The translations under genes were made by a program, and so were the position numbers. The notes beneath the pieces are model-generated. The model was not told the DNA's origin, did not search any database, and was given only the letters and a program-made list of their open reading frames with translations. Of a stretch of DNA of 64,000 nucleotides, positions 24,922 through 38,300 are shown one piece after another. The DNA is from Phorcus lineatus (taxonomy: Eukaryota; Mollusca; Gastropoda; Trochida; Trochidae), in the NCBI GenBank assembly GCA_921293015.1, contig OV121090.1:39118533-39182532 (forward strand), given 5' to 3'. Within the stretch, counting starts at the first letter, position 1. Each line of letters begins with the position of its first letter.

Positions 24922-26309
24922 ATGGCGAATCAAGGTACAACAAACATAAAGAATGTCATGTTTAAAGGCACAGACAAGAAAAAATCGAAAAACGATGGAA
25001 AGGAAAAGGGAATGAACACAAACAACTTGCAGAAAAAGCAGCAACCTGATCTATCCCCAGAAATAAATGACACGGAAGGATATCGGATAATTACCGATCT
25101 TTTCAGAGCTAAAGATGCAAAAACAATCGTCAAGATGGGATCCAAAGCAGACGTAGTAAGTAGAGCGATTCAAACATTTCATTCGTAGAAATCATAAAAC
25201 ATAAGGAAAGTAGTTTTAAAATGTTTTCCCGTTTACAAATTTTATAAAGCAAACTGGGGAAACTGGGGGAAATTGGATTGTCGGGTAAAATGTGATATCG
25301 CTAAATGAAATGAAAATACGTACTAGCAGCTCACAAACGATGTAAAATGACGCAATGTCAAGTGGCTCTAGCTGCCACACAAAAATTAAGCAAGATGCGT
25401 AAAAGACATTTTATAGTTTTTGGATTGATCTTATTTTGGTTGGTTGAGCATTGCGGATACTTATCTTCAGTTATAAGAAATGATAACAAGATATGTTAAA
25501 ATAATATGAAGATAATTTATATATTCAAATTATAATAAAGTTTATTTTTCTATATGTTCTTGCAACAAGTCTAATAGGAATGGTGTCAAAATGCGAAATG
25601 TAGGCCTTAAAAGAGTACACAATTGTTCATTTACCTTTTTTCACATCACGGTTAGCAGTGAAGCAATTTCACACTGAGAACTCCGTTTTAAAACAAGTTG
25701 AATCGACATAAGATGTATTTTATAATGATTGTTATATTTACACTAAACTGCATTTGGTCCCATGCCAAACGTTGAAATGCTAAAATCAGGTAAGTAAGGG
25801 AAAAAGATTATTCATATATACGTTATTAAAATTGAAATTCCATGACGTTTATCCCTATAACCGTTAATTTGATATCTCCAGCTGGGGATGACAGTCCTAG
25901 CTTTGGCGTCGAGCGTCGGGCACAAGGATGCCGTTACGTGTCTTCTAGAGGCCAAAGCTGAAGTCAACAAACAGTCAAAGGTATTACTATCAATAAAAAC
26001 AATCAAGTAATTATCAAGGTTCTAATAAACAGCAATATGAATTTTTGTCTGTGACCTTCTACCAATACGACAATTTGTTGCATTTTTATGAATATGATAC
26101 ATGTATCGTCACATGATGTTGTTGAATAAACTTTTTATTTTTTAAATCTCACTTTTGTATTTAGATTTAAATACATGGTTTGACCATGAGTTTATATTCA
26201 TCGAGCTCGTTACTCATACCATAAAATTAACCTCTATATCGTTTTTGTTTTTTTTGTTAAGACAGTTTGTTAAGGAAATATAATATAAAAGAATTTAAAA
26301 ACGATAAAC

Positions 26310-26376
<67 letters not shown>

Positions 26377-29300
26377 AATAATATGTATTAGGCTACAGTC
26401 AGTTTGAAATGCTTTGTTAAAGTAGAAAGTTTTAACTTTTAAAGACACACTGACATGCAGAAGGTGGGTGCTTGTTAATTATAATATTGTTATTCGTCAA
26501 AATGTTAAACATTAAAACCGCAGGACGGCAACTACCCTCTGATCCAAGCCGTGCGAGGAAAGTTCAGTGACATTGTCGATCTACTTCTGAAAAATGGAGC
26601 CAAAGTGACCCTGACCAACTACGTGAGTTGATTCAAGAAACTTTTAAGCAGTAACTTGTTCGTAATTTCGTCACTGGCAAAATGAGAACACGATAGACAA
26701 GCGAAATAAAAAGATAAAGCAAATGACGTTTAATTCAGAACGTGAAATAACGTTAGTCAAAAGTTTAAAAACTCTGTTCTACATTTCTAATTTATAAGAT
26801 GAAGCGCTCGTAAAATACACGCGAATGACCGGGATATGTGATCAAATCCCAATGCATATTTCAGGAAGGGGACAACGCTTTCATGATATCGGTGACGACA
26901 GGGGACGCCACCATCATTAACGCTATCTGGCGCTACAGGGGGGACCTCGACATCGATCACGCGAACAAGGTGAGTATGCATATGTGTGCATTTGGCTCAG
27001 GATGTCATGAAAGCAGAGATAAAAGGGTATGTTGTTGGGTTCAAATATATGTCAAACTTCATTAATGGTGTCATTTGATAGAGAAGTAGTGGTTGTTTCT
27101 GAAAATTAACATCTCATTACTTATAAGTTCAGTATACGGATAATAAGCAGGTTTAAGTCGTGAATTGTGATCGAAACCCGGACAATGGATCATTTAATTA
27201 ATATGTATGTAAATGGGACGCAGAATTTCGACTTATTAACATTTATTGTCGTTTCATTTACAACTGGAAACAAGAAAATATCATAATTTTGGCATTTAAT
27301 TAAAGGGACAGAGAGTATGTTGTTTGAGCCAAATATGCCAAAATTTATAAATGGCTTTATTTGATTGAGAAGTAGTGGTTGTCTCTGAAAATCACCATCA
27401 TATTGCTGATCAGTTCAGTGTGGATACAATAGACAGGTTTTAATTGTAATTAATGATAGAAAACCGGACAATGGCGCGCGCTAATGACTAAAACGTAATT
27501 CTGGAAACTTATTTACAGCGGATACAAGGAAAACTATACGTTTAATAATGAACGATAATAATGAACTTGAGTAAGGACATATGATACTTTTGCTCTTATT
27601 TAAGCCACATTCAAATTTTATGAATCATACTCTGTGCTACTTTGACGATCCTTATCACAAAAAAGCCACAACGGGTCTAGGCACAAATCTTAATACTCAT
27701 TCTTGTTCTGTCCCTCTTCCGGTAGTACGACAAGACGGCGTTGCATCTGGCTACAGAACGCCGCTGGGAGGGGTGTGTCGAGTTCCTCCTCCTCAACGGA
27801 GCCAAGGCAAACATCAGGAATGTCGTGAGTGCAATCTCATTTGAATAAGACCAGGGCCGGTATTCACAAAACTTCTTGTTATGTAAACTAAGAATTTTTA
27901 GTGGATTTAAGAATTCTTAATGCTTAAGAATTTTCTAAGAAGCTACATGAATACGGGCCTAGAACTTAACTTATTTGTTTTATTTACCCCGCTATATCGT
28001 TCTTTTAACGCTATCCGCGATTTATTTTAAATTAGCACATGTAAAGTTGTGTCAGAAGAGCACGAAATGTGAGGGAACGGCTAGATCTTATGTCGTGCGA
28101 GAAGGGTAATTCTTAACGTTTGAAAAAAAGAGTGTGTGTACCAAAATTTTGTTTGCCGTCAACGAGTGTTAATGTTTAATTCGTGAGTATAATTTAAGTT
28201 AAGATCAACCCTGTCTTCTTTTTTTGGTTGCGAACTCCTTTGGATGTTTTTCTCGGAGAGTTCGTATCCCAGTAGAGCTATATTTTGTAACTTTCATCCC
28301 TCAGAACATATCTTTAAAGAAATCAGACTTGAAAATATTGATTATAAAATCCTCTATTTTATTGCTAAAGGAAATGTGTTTTTTTATCTATTATCTTTCC
28401 AACTCCACGTTTTGGAGAACTTCTCGGTATGTGACACGTTTCAATGCCATGCAAAGGGTTTTACAACTACTCTGCTTTGGTATTCCACAGTATGGCTGCA
28501 CTCCTCTGTTTGTCTCAGTCACTCTCGGGGATCAGAAAATCACAGAGAAACTCATCGCCAAGGGAACGGATATACTCATAGAAGACAAGGTATGGTACTT
28601 TTTGCGAGGTCTTCCGAAGAAGAAAAACCCCAGTACCGAACCGATATATCGCTCTTGATTTGTATAGGCGTACGTTCTGTACTCCCAAGGGCGTGTAATA
28701 TGGTAAAATAATTGCCACTATATTTATAAAAGGGCCTTTACAAATTTATAATCGTAACCTTTCGATAAATAACAGAAATAAAGGGCAAACTGACCGAGGT
28801 TCGGACAGTGTATCGATTCAAATATTTTGAATGACTGTGGAGTGTATATCTTATGACTTACATGTATGGGAAGTTAGAGTACAGTAATATTATATTTGTT
28901 CGGAATCATAAATTATTTTTTCATTGTTACTAGACATTTATTCCGATAGATTCTCGAGCACTGCCTCATGCGTCGTAAGCGAATAGTGTCGTCACAGTCA
29001 GATTTGTAGGCATTCGAAGGAAAAACGCTTTTAGCGCAGAATTTTTCATTTTGTCCTATAAGTGTTATTCACATGTTTATTAATATTTCCTTAGCTTTTG
29101 TCTGTTCAATTAAAACATTACATGTCCTTAAAATGAAAATTTTAGAAGTGTCCGAACCATGGTCAAAACTGTCCGAACCAAGGTCATTTTGACATATTAT
29201 TTCGATCTCAATATTTACTTGTGTATTCATTTTAAATGTACCTATATTCAGAAAACATGGACTATTTGGCTGTTTCTCGTTTTGTATGAATACATTGTAA

Positions 29301-32300
29301 AATATTTTGGCGCATCCCACATTTCCTGACCCGAGAGTCAACATTACAATAAAACTGGTAATTTTCTTTCTTGAATCCGTTAATTGTATCTCCCACAGGA
29401 AACATCGCAAACAATCAAAAGTTGATTAAAAGAGATAAATGAAATAACATACTGAAAAGGAACATTTTAAAACGAACATATTGCCGACGTTGCACGTATT
29501 ATTGAGTCAGCTCCTAGTCAAAAGTGTCCGAAGTTCGGGCGACTTCGGGTTGGCATCATTTTCTATGAATATGGGTGTGATTTGTTTAAACAATGATATT
29601 GACCGGGACATCTGTCAGAATCGGTTGTTCATTAATCAAAAGGGGTTGTAAAGATTCAAATTTGTATCAAAGAAGCAAAGAAATGTAACACATAGCTTCA
29701 TAAAAATGTGATAGGGCTATGTAAAATCTAAATTTGACTTCAACAGATGCATGTATAAACTACGAGGTGAATCATATATATGTTTTTATAAATACTCATT
29801 ATTAATATAATGCATTTAGATAAAAGTGCATTAGTATCTGTAAACATTTGTGAAGGAAATGTTTTTATCGATTCATTTACTTATGTTTATACTCATTATT
29901 ATTATCATGTTTTCTTATTTCCTCTCCTGTCTCATGACATCGAGAAACAAAACTACAATTATGTTTGTTTCCAAGTTAAAAACTCGTGTTAAAGAATGCG
30001 TATTCGCTCTCTCACTGGAAATACTGTCATAAAGTCTGTCGTGTCGTTTTGATAGTATGTCACAGGAATTATGTCGTATCTTCTATGTCTGGCCTGCAGG
30101 AGGGGTTCTCTGCGATCTGTCGGGGCGTGGAAGCGGAACAACACGACGTGGTCGCCTATCTACTGACCAAACTGACCAACGCGCAAAAGGACCTTTATGC
30201 GAAGGTTCGAGACCATTCTTACTATTGTAATGATTATGGTTTATAAAATACCTTTGTTCATTGTACATTTAGATAAAAGTGCGTTAGTATTCGTATACAT
30301 TTGTGAAAGAAATGTTTTAATCGATTCATCTACTGATGTTTATTTCAGAGTCGACTGGAGAGGTTGAAGAACTACACCACGAATGACCAGAACACGGAAA
30401 ACGATCGGATCTTCTTTGATGTCCTGTACACCATCTTCTCGTCTGAGTCGTTCAAGGACACCCTGTACAGGGTCAAGGCCATCCCGAGCGTGCTGCAGTA
30501 CTCTCGGCAGCAAATGGAGTTGCCAGAGGTCATGTCCACATTGTTCATCATGTGCGCCATGCTGATGACCGACTTTGGGACGATCGTAGACGAGCGCTTC
30601 ACCCTTCAGTTTCTGCGAGCACAGGGGCAGGACCTTGTGATTAAGACACTGAAGTTGAACTCGGACTTCGAGAAACTGGACATGAAGTCAAATACGGAAG
30701 CTGCAGAGCCGTGCCTTGTGGCGGGACTGGCCTTGCCTATCGTCTGCCTGTGTGGTTTGGAGGAGGGTAGAGAGTGGTTGCAGAAGAACGTCGGCTGCGT
30801 GGACCTTGTTCGTGTGACAGACTACCTCAGGACCGGCTCGGCCATCGAGAATTTCTTCAACTGCAACACCTGTCCTCCAAAGTTCAGGAAGGTCTGGCAG
30901 GCTTACCTGGAGTTCTTTGACACCACAATGTCGTCGTTGAGAAACATCAACGAGGCTGATCTCCTTAGAGATGAGGAGAGGTCAAAACTTAAGGCCCAAA
31001 AGAAAAGGGAACGGAAGAAGTTGCAAAGGCAGAAAAACAGGGAGACAAAAGATGGGAATGTGAACAAGAATGCCAACGGCAAGGTGAATACAGACCGGGA
31101 AAGTAACATGGCGGCCGATACTGAGATTTCCTCTGGAAAACATGCAGAGGACAATGTGAGATACGACCAGCATGTTCTCATGCCCGACTGGAATATTTGC
31201 ATCGAAAACGTCAGAGAAAACGATGGAAACATCATACAAACGAAGCGAGATCCGATGCAGTTCCGATATAACTACGTGGAACCTACCCACAGCAAGAAAC
31301 CGAACGGTTACCACATGCCTCAGACAGCTGCGCCAGTGTGGGTCGACCACAGTGGAGGGAAGTCCGAGTGGCAGAAAGTAGAGCACAAGAAGGTTGCAGG
31401 ACTGAAATCAGCGATACATCCAAAGCAGCTGCAGGTAAACCAGAACGCTGGAGATTTCAAACGGCAGACCAAACGCAGAGAAGTTAAACAAAAAGAGAAA
31501 AAAAAGCAGGAGGCCACAACTCGGGCTCCAAGACCAGTTGGTGGGATTTGTTGGGCGGACGTTGCCAAGGGACATACCCAGGTCCAAGTACCATCACAGC
31601 AACAACGTCAGCACGACAAAGAACAATCTTGCCAGCAATATCAACAGTCAACGAATCAAAATCAGATAGCTGAACAACAAAGCTTTGTCTATCAGCAATG
31701 TCAACCTTATCTAGAGCAGAGAAATGCTGCTGTGAGCCCGCCAAAAAAGGTATTTACGGAGGAAGACTTCCCAACTCTGCATGAAGACGCTGACAGGACT
31801 GGCGCCTATGACACAGATGTTTCTGAAGCGCAGTCCACGTCCACTATTTCAATGTATGGTGAGGAGCAAATTGATCACATCCCAGACCCTATGACGGAGT
31901 CTGATGTGGTGGGCACAATGCCGGTACAGCAAAGGGAAGTTGAAAGTGAGTTGAACAATGGTTACCCAAATTCATACATGCCAACCCAAAATCAACCTCC
32001 GTTGCCTCAGTTAGTACCAAACTTTCATCTCATGGGGCAGATTCGTTACCCACCTCCTAATGTGATGTATAGATACGGGCTTGAACATCAAAATCCGCCA
32101 CCGGGTTTTCAGGAACAGATGATGCAAATGCAAAACATTGCCAAATTGGCCCAGTTACAACAGAGCTACGGGTTTAGCTTTCCATTTCTTCAAGGTCAGA
32201 TTCCTCCACCAATGACGATTGCAAACATTGCCCAGTCCTTACTCCAGTCACAGAACCCTGTCTTACCCCACGACGAGTATCAGTTTGAAGCTCAAAAAGG

Positions 32301-35300
32301 TACGCATAACAATACACAGGTTCAGCATGAAAACTGTGCTGTTAATACAAATGACGTCGTTCAAACCGTTACCCCTGTTGTGAATGAAAAAGACACAGAG
32401 AGGTGTGACATCTGGAGTAGCAACCAAAAACTGGATGCACTTACCGATCCTCCACAGCTTGATGACGAGTCTGTGTGGACCAGCTACAGGCAGGAAGATG
32501 AGAGCATTGAAGAGCAGAGTGAAGGGGCAGAACGGGATATGCCTGATCAGTGCCCTCAAGATCAACCCTCACCTGATGTTGTTACAGAAGCGTCTCAAAG
32601 CTCTCAAAATGAACTAGTGGATGATTTCTCCAAGATTTTGACGAGTTTGGCTAAACGTCTTTCTAAGTCGTCATCCGAGTCAGTTCTGTTTCCCGAGACC
32701 CTGCGAGATGAAGGTTCCAAATATCCAATAACAACTGTAGCAGAAAACCAGAACCTTTTTCCTGGATTCCACGAGATGGAGAGCACGGTGGCTGCTAACA
32801 GCACACTGAACCCATTTCTGCTGGAGAACCTCGCGAAGGAGCAGGTCAAGCGACAGTACAGGACCATTTCAGGCAAACCATTACTGGAGAACTCGGCACA
32901 CTTCCATGATTTCGACTACTATGCCTCTTTGTACGGTCTGACAACCGAGGAACTCAAGGCCAGTGCTGCTCAGGATGCCCTTGAGAAGAAAGGGCAAAAT
33001 GTTGGCAACTCTAAGATTGACGGTGATGTGTTTAAGGTGAGCTCTACAACTGTCATGCCTTCAGATACAACCGAGCACCAGCCGAATCTTGACATCAAAG
33101 GTGAATATAAAAGTGTGTATCCTGAAAGGCAGGCTAACAGCACGGCAATGAACATCTCGGGTACATCAACCGAACACGGCCAACGCCCTGGAATCTCCCT
33201 TGTTTTGGAACAGACACAACACCTTTCTCCAATCAACCACAAGGACGCCATGCCTCCAAACCTTACATCAGATGGCAATTATGCTCAAGATTACAACAGA
33301 AAAGCATGCTTTGTGTCACCTGTAGTGGTGTCTCCCAAGCAATGTGGCTCGATGTCTCCCACCAAGCAGGTTGCGACGTCTTCACCTTTGACCCACAATG
33401 ACGTTTCTTCACCAAGCAGGTTCTGCTCCAGTCCTCAGGCACCTCACACAAACAGTAAGGAATCCACCGAACAGCCTGAGGCCAACTGGGTTCCTCAGAG
33501 TCGACGCTGGAAAGACAAGCTGGCACAGATAATAGAAATGCCCTTCAACAAGAGGCAGCAACTCGGCAAGATTGTTGTCCCGATCAATGTCAACGGCTTC
33601 AAGATCAACAAGTCGTAAGTGTAACACTGAACTTTTCATTATTTTATATACCTACTGGTAGAACTGATGGATGACACGGAATTGCAATTTCAATGATAAA
33701 CCCCTATTTAATATACATTGCAAGATTTGAGAGACATTCAATGAATCCATCTATATTTATTCATGAGGAATTATGCATTTGTGGTGATACGTTGACGATA
33801 CACCTAATTATATTCACCTTAAAGTTTGTTGTTATCCTGATTTTCAATATCAAAGTGATAAGTACATAGAGGATACTAAACGACCTTCCATCCGATATTT
33901 TTTTTATATAAAACGAGTTAATGATTAGGTATATAACGAGCGAAAGCAAGTTTGATACAAAATCAAGAAGTAGTTTAATTAAAAAAAGAGATAGTATTAA
34001 ATCAATCTATTGAGTCCTATCTGCTGCAGGGGTGGCCCGGTGGTGCTTGGTTTCCTTACTGACGGGTGCGAGGTTGCGGTGCACGAGTTGGAATCGGATC
34101 GGGAACTGGTTGACAAGGACCTTATCAAAAAGCTCGCCTCGTCAGACACAAAGTACAACTTCCTCCTCAGATACAAGGTACGGACAGTACAGCCAAGGAA
34201 GATTATAAAGATTATAATCTGAGGCAGGGTGTCATATTATTTTCACGAAACAAGTGTAAAATTTTGTATCGAGAGCTTGGGCTAAAGACAAAATCATGGT
34301 TTTTTTAAATCTCACAGACGTCCACAGCACAGCCACGGGTGAAATATAACCTTTTTGCATTATTTAGTATTGCATTCATTTATACCAATGAATACCATGT
34401 ATATCTCATCTCGTGAAGTAGAAGTTTATAAATATACAATCGTGAAAATACTAAATCATAATAAATCACCGTCCGTGCCTAGCATGTACGACGTCATATT
34501 TACGACAGGTCTAAGGGTTTGACCTACCTACTTTAATTTTTTAATCTTAGTTACGGTTACCTTAGTGTATGGGAGCCTTGGGAAAGTGGATGCGTCCTTA
34601 ACGTAGCGCGAAGGGTGAAGTAACGATCGCCTCAGACTAAGGGGGCTCTGTCAAAGCGGGACCAGAAATCTAAGTGACGTCATACCATTCACTCACGTAA
34701 ACCTTATCGCTACTCAGCAGAGGATTTATTTCACTGAAAGAACAGGGTATCCCACTCTCAAACATGTTATAAATCCCAGTAATTCATTGCTCATGAAATT
34801 ATAAAATGTTTGAAAATATACTCTCTGTCAGTGGTGTGTATGACTGGTCATTCTCCTCTCTCTCCTTCAGGCGCTGGCTGAGATGGGAAGCCACCACTAC
34901 TTGGCCACGGAGCTGTGCGACTACACCCTGGAGGAGTATGTGAGCATAACCCGGCTGGACCACAACCACGATCCTCTCGCTACCAACAGGCTCGCCTGGC
35001 AGCTCCTCAAGGGCGTCAGATACCTGCACGAGGATCTCGGCATCGTGCACGGCAACCTCAGGGTCAGTATCTGAACAGTGAACATGCCCTTGTCCTTGCA
35101 TGTTACTTATCCTTGCTGCTACAACCAAACTGTGTTCAGGAATAGAAAATCAAAGATAGACGTCTTACCAGAGGTTGTTGAATCATTTTGACAGGGGAAA
35201 CTCTATAAGTGCTGATAAAACCTGCAGTCTTAAATAGAAAGTGCTTTCAGTAGCTACGAGGCATTCAATTCCTTTTTCAAATTCCATTGCCCTTAGTTAA

Positions 35301-38300
35301 CCCATCACGTTCATTAGAAATTTAAGATGGAGAGACATTATTTGCATGTACTTAAATGTATTAAAAATCTTGCCCCCAGCCCGACAATATCTACGTCGAC
35401 GGCGATGCCAAGCTGAGAGTCGGCGGGTATGGCATTGTTAAGATGGACAAGTTCGGGCAGTTCTCCAGAAAACCTGCAGGTACTCAGAATGGTTGACATA
35501 TGGAACTCTTTGGTTTGGTTACAGGATGAAACTAACACTGACATTATCTTTACTAAAATCTCATGTTACCGCTATCCGTCTGAAAATAATTTGAGGATAG
35601 CTTAACGAAGCCCTGGATTAACAACTGGACTAACAACAATATTTTGAGAAAGGTCATTGTTTGATGTATTTAGGAATGAAAATACATCAGCTTTAACGAA
35701 ATAATAATGTAAACCAAGAAATGAGCAAATGTTGAAAATGATCGAGGTTCAGATATACATGTAGAGGATATCTAATGAGTGTCCATGACGTACTATGTTT
35801 ACGACACGAGTGACTAAATATAAGTATTTCCCGAGCGAAAGCGTACTAAGGCACATGTGTTGTGAACATAGTATGTCATGGGCACGAATATGATATATAG
35901 AGGATACTAAACGACCTTCCATTTAATACTATTTTTATTAAACAAGTTAATGATTAAGTATAAAACGAGCGAAAGCGAGTTTGATACCAATGTTTAACGA
36001 GTTTAATAAAAATAATATTAAATGGAAGGAAGTTTAGTATTCTGTTTATTACTTGACCTCAGTAATCAAGCATTATTACCGAAAGTGTACTGAACGAAGC
36101 ATTTCCGCGACTAAGCCGCCATTGAGACGTCGGTGCCAAGATTGTGACGTCACAACCACACAAAATTATGACGTCATACGGGGAGCGGTATTACACTAGT
36201 TTAATATCGCCGTATAAATATTACACTGCGGTATCTTACACGGGCGAGTAATAATCTGTTATATTATTGTTTATGACGTGACGTCACAATGAAAATGGGT
36301 GTTTTCCCATAGTGCAAAAATTATTGACCTCAATATGATTGCCCTCGTAGGTAATGATACTCTCACTCAAGAAATACTAATATTAAGCACTCGTGTCGTA
36401 AACATAGTATGCCATGGACACCTATATAATATCCTCTATTTATTGCGACAAATCATACTGTTCCAGTAAACTCATGCTGGCGAGCCACTGAGACATTCGC
36501 CGAGGACGAGAGCTCGACCCCGACGGCCAGTTCGGACGTTCAGGTGGTGGGCATGTTGCTGTATTACATCCTGACAGGTGGGCGGCACCCGTACGGGGGC
36601 AGCAGCTTCGAGATCGAACTCAACCTGTGTCAGAACTCAACCAAACTCACCTTCATCAGCGAGGAGGCAAACCATCTCATCTCCGCCATGTTGTTTTCGG
36701 AGGTGGAGGAACGGCCCTCCATCGACACCTGTCTCAGGTACTCACCATTATCTCCCCATAGAGGTACCTTAAGTCATTGCTTTCCTGCTGGCCTCTTTTA
36801 CATGTAGAACACTGTTTCCGCTAAAGATGTTACACGACATTTGATTGTTTGTAGAAAACACGACATCAGTATTACAAATTTGCACCGCTTGGGGATTTTG
36901 AAAAAATCCAGGAATATGGTCTACCTGTGGCAGATGTTCCTAAGAAAGTACTTCGGTAATCTCTGTGGGTAGAGAATGCCAGCAAGGCTGTTCTGTTTGT
37001 TTCTTTATAGATGTCGTTATTTCGTATCTATACCATAGTCGACCTTTGATTGGATGAAAATTTTAATGTGGGGGCGTTTACAAAATTTGGATCTTATCTT
37101 CTTTGAAATACAGTGTCCAATTATCACAAGTGTGAACAATTGATAACATAACCTATCCTCTCTGAAGAAGGCCGGTGAATTCTATGGTATTCCCAATTCA
37201 GTCTATCATAAAACCGTATATATATGTTTTGTGATCCACACAGACACCCGTTCTTCTGGTCGGAAGAGAAGCGGTTCCGGATGGTGCTGATAGCGGGCTC
37301 GGACATACTCAAGGAGATGAAGACTGGGTGAGACACCATTTGGATACTTTGTGTCTAGAAATACCTTCGTGCTGAGGATGTATTATTCTATGACTTTAAC
37401 CTCGAACATTTGATTGATTTTATCAGTGCACGTCCTCATGCCCGAAGTTAATGTTATAATGATGGATCGTGAATTCATCTCTGCTCCTTTCACAAAATAC
37501 GTCCCTAACTAACGTGTTGCTCTTATGTATGTGTATAGGAATTTGGTCTTTTCTTGACACATGTTATCGAGAGAGTATGATTTTTTGCGATTTTCACTAC
37601 AGGCGCAAAGTAAATGTATTATTCAATATAAGTTGAACTTTTAAGAGTGGCCCTCACTGGTACCGGCAGCACCACGATGACTGACTTCTTGAATGTTTCC
37701 GAGCAACAGACAATCAGCGACGGATGGGTGAGTATTCAACTTTTAAATCAACATTACGACCTGATTCGTATCTATACAGCACTGAGTGATAAATAGAGAA
37801 TCTTATCCAAGTGTCTTCTGATATCAATTATATCAAAACGAGTTGATGAAAGTTACAAATATCCGAGGCTTGCCGAATGAATGACAAATTAACATTACTG
37901 AACACAGTGCTGCCCTAAGACTCCAAGTGCAGCGATGTTATAGCATTGTGATGTCATTACTTGATGATGTAAAACAACTGTGATGTCATATACTTGACGT
38001 CAGAGGGGCATTGTGATCTTCCACAAGCGATATCTCCTGTGGAACAGAGTTTTGGATGATAAAACGTTAATACGCTCATTTTGTAAATTGCGAATTGCTT
38101 TACACTCGTTTAAAATAAATCTTCTGAGACAACAAAGACATGACAATGTAAATATTGGTGTGTGTACAAACTGTAATTCTGGAAATATTGAAGATGGGTA
38201 TCATGTACTGTATATGACAGACAGACAGTTTATTCAGTAAAAGGCCACTGGCCCATAATACAGTCATTAGCAGGTAAATATTGCATGAGCGTTATAGAAA

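Noticed and set aside
28224-28711. Two overlapping plus-strand frames of 144 and 155 residues
   Set aside because: Only 28491-28589 is bounded by splice sites and matches an ankyrin repeat; the rest is intron.
30364-33618. A stand-alone 1,084-residue gene beginning at 30364
   Set aside because: The apparent start is a TTG, the frame is open back to a good acceptor at 30348, and a GTAAGT donor at 33615 lies exactly at the apparent stop. It is an internal exon.
30372-33639. Several antisense frames of 76-134 residues within the large exon
   Set aside because: Shadows of the coding strand, with no features of their own.
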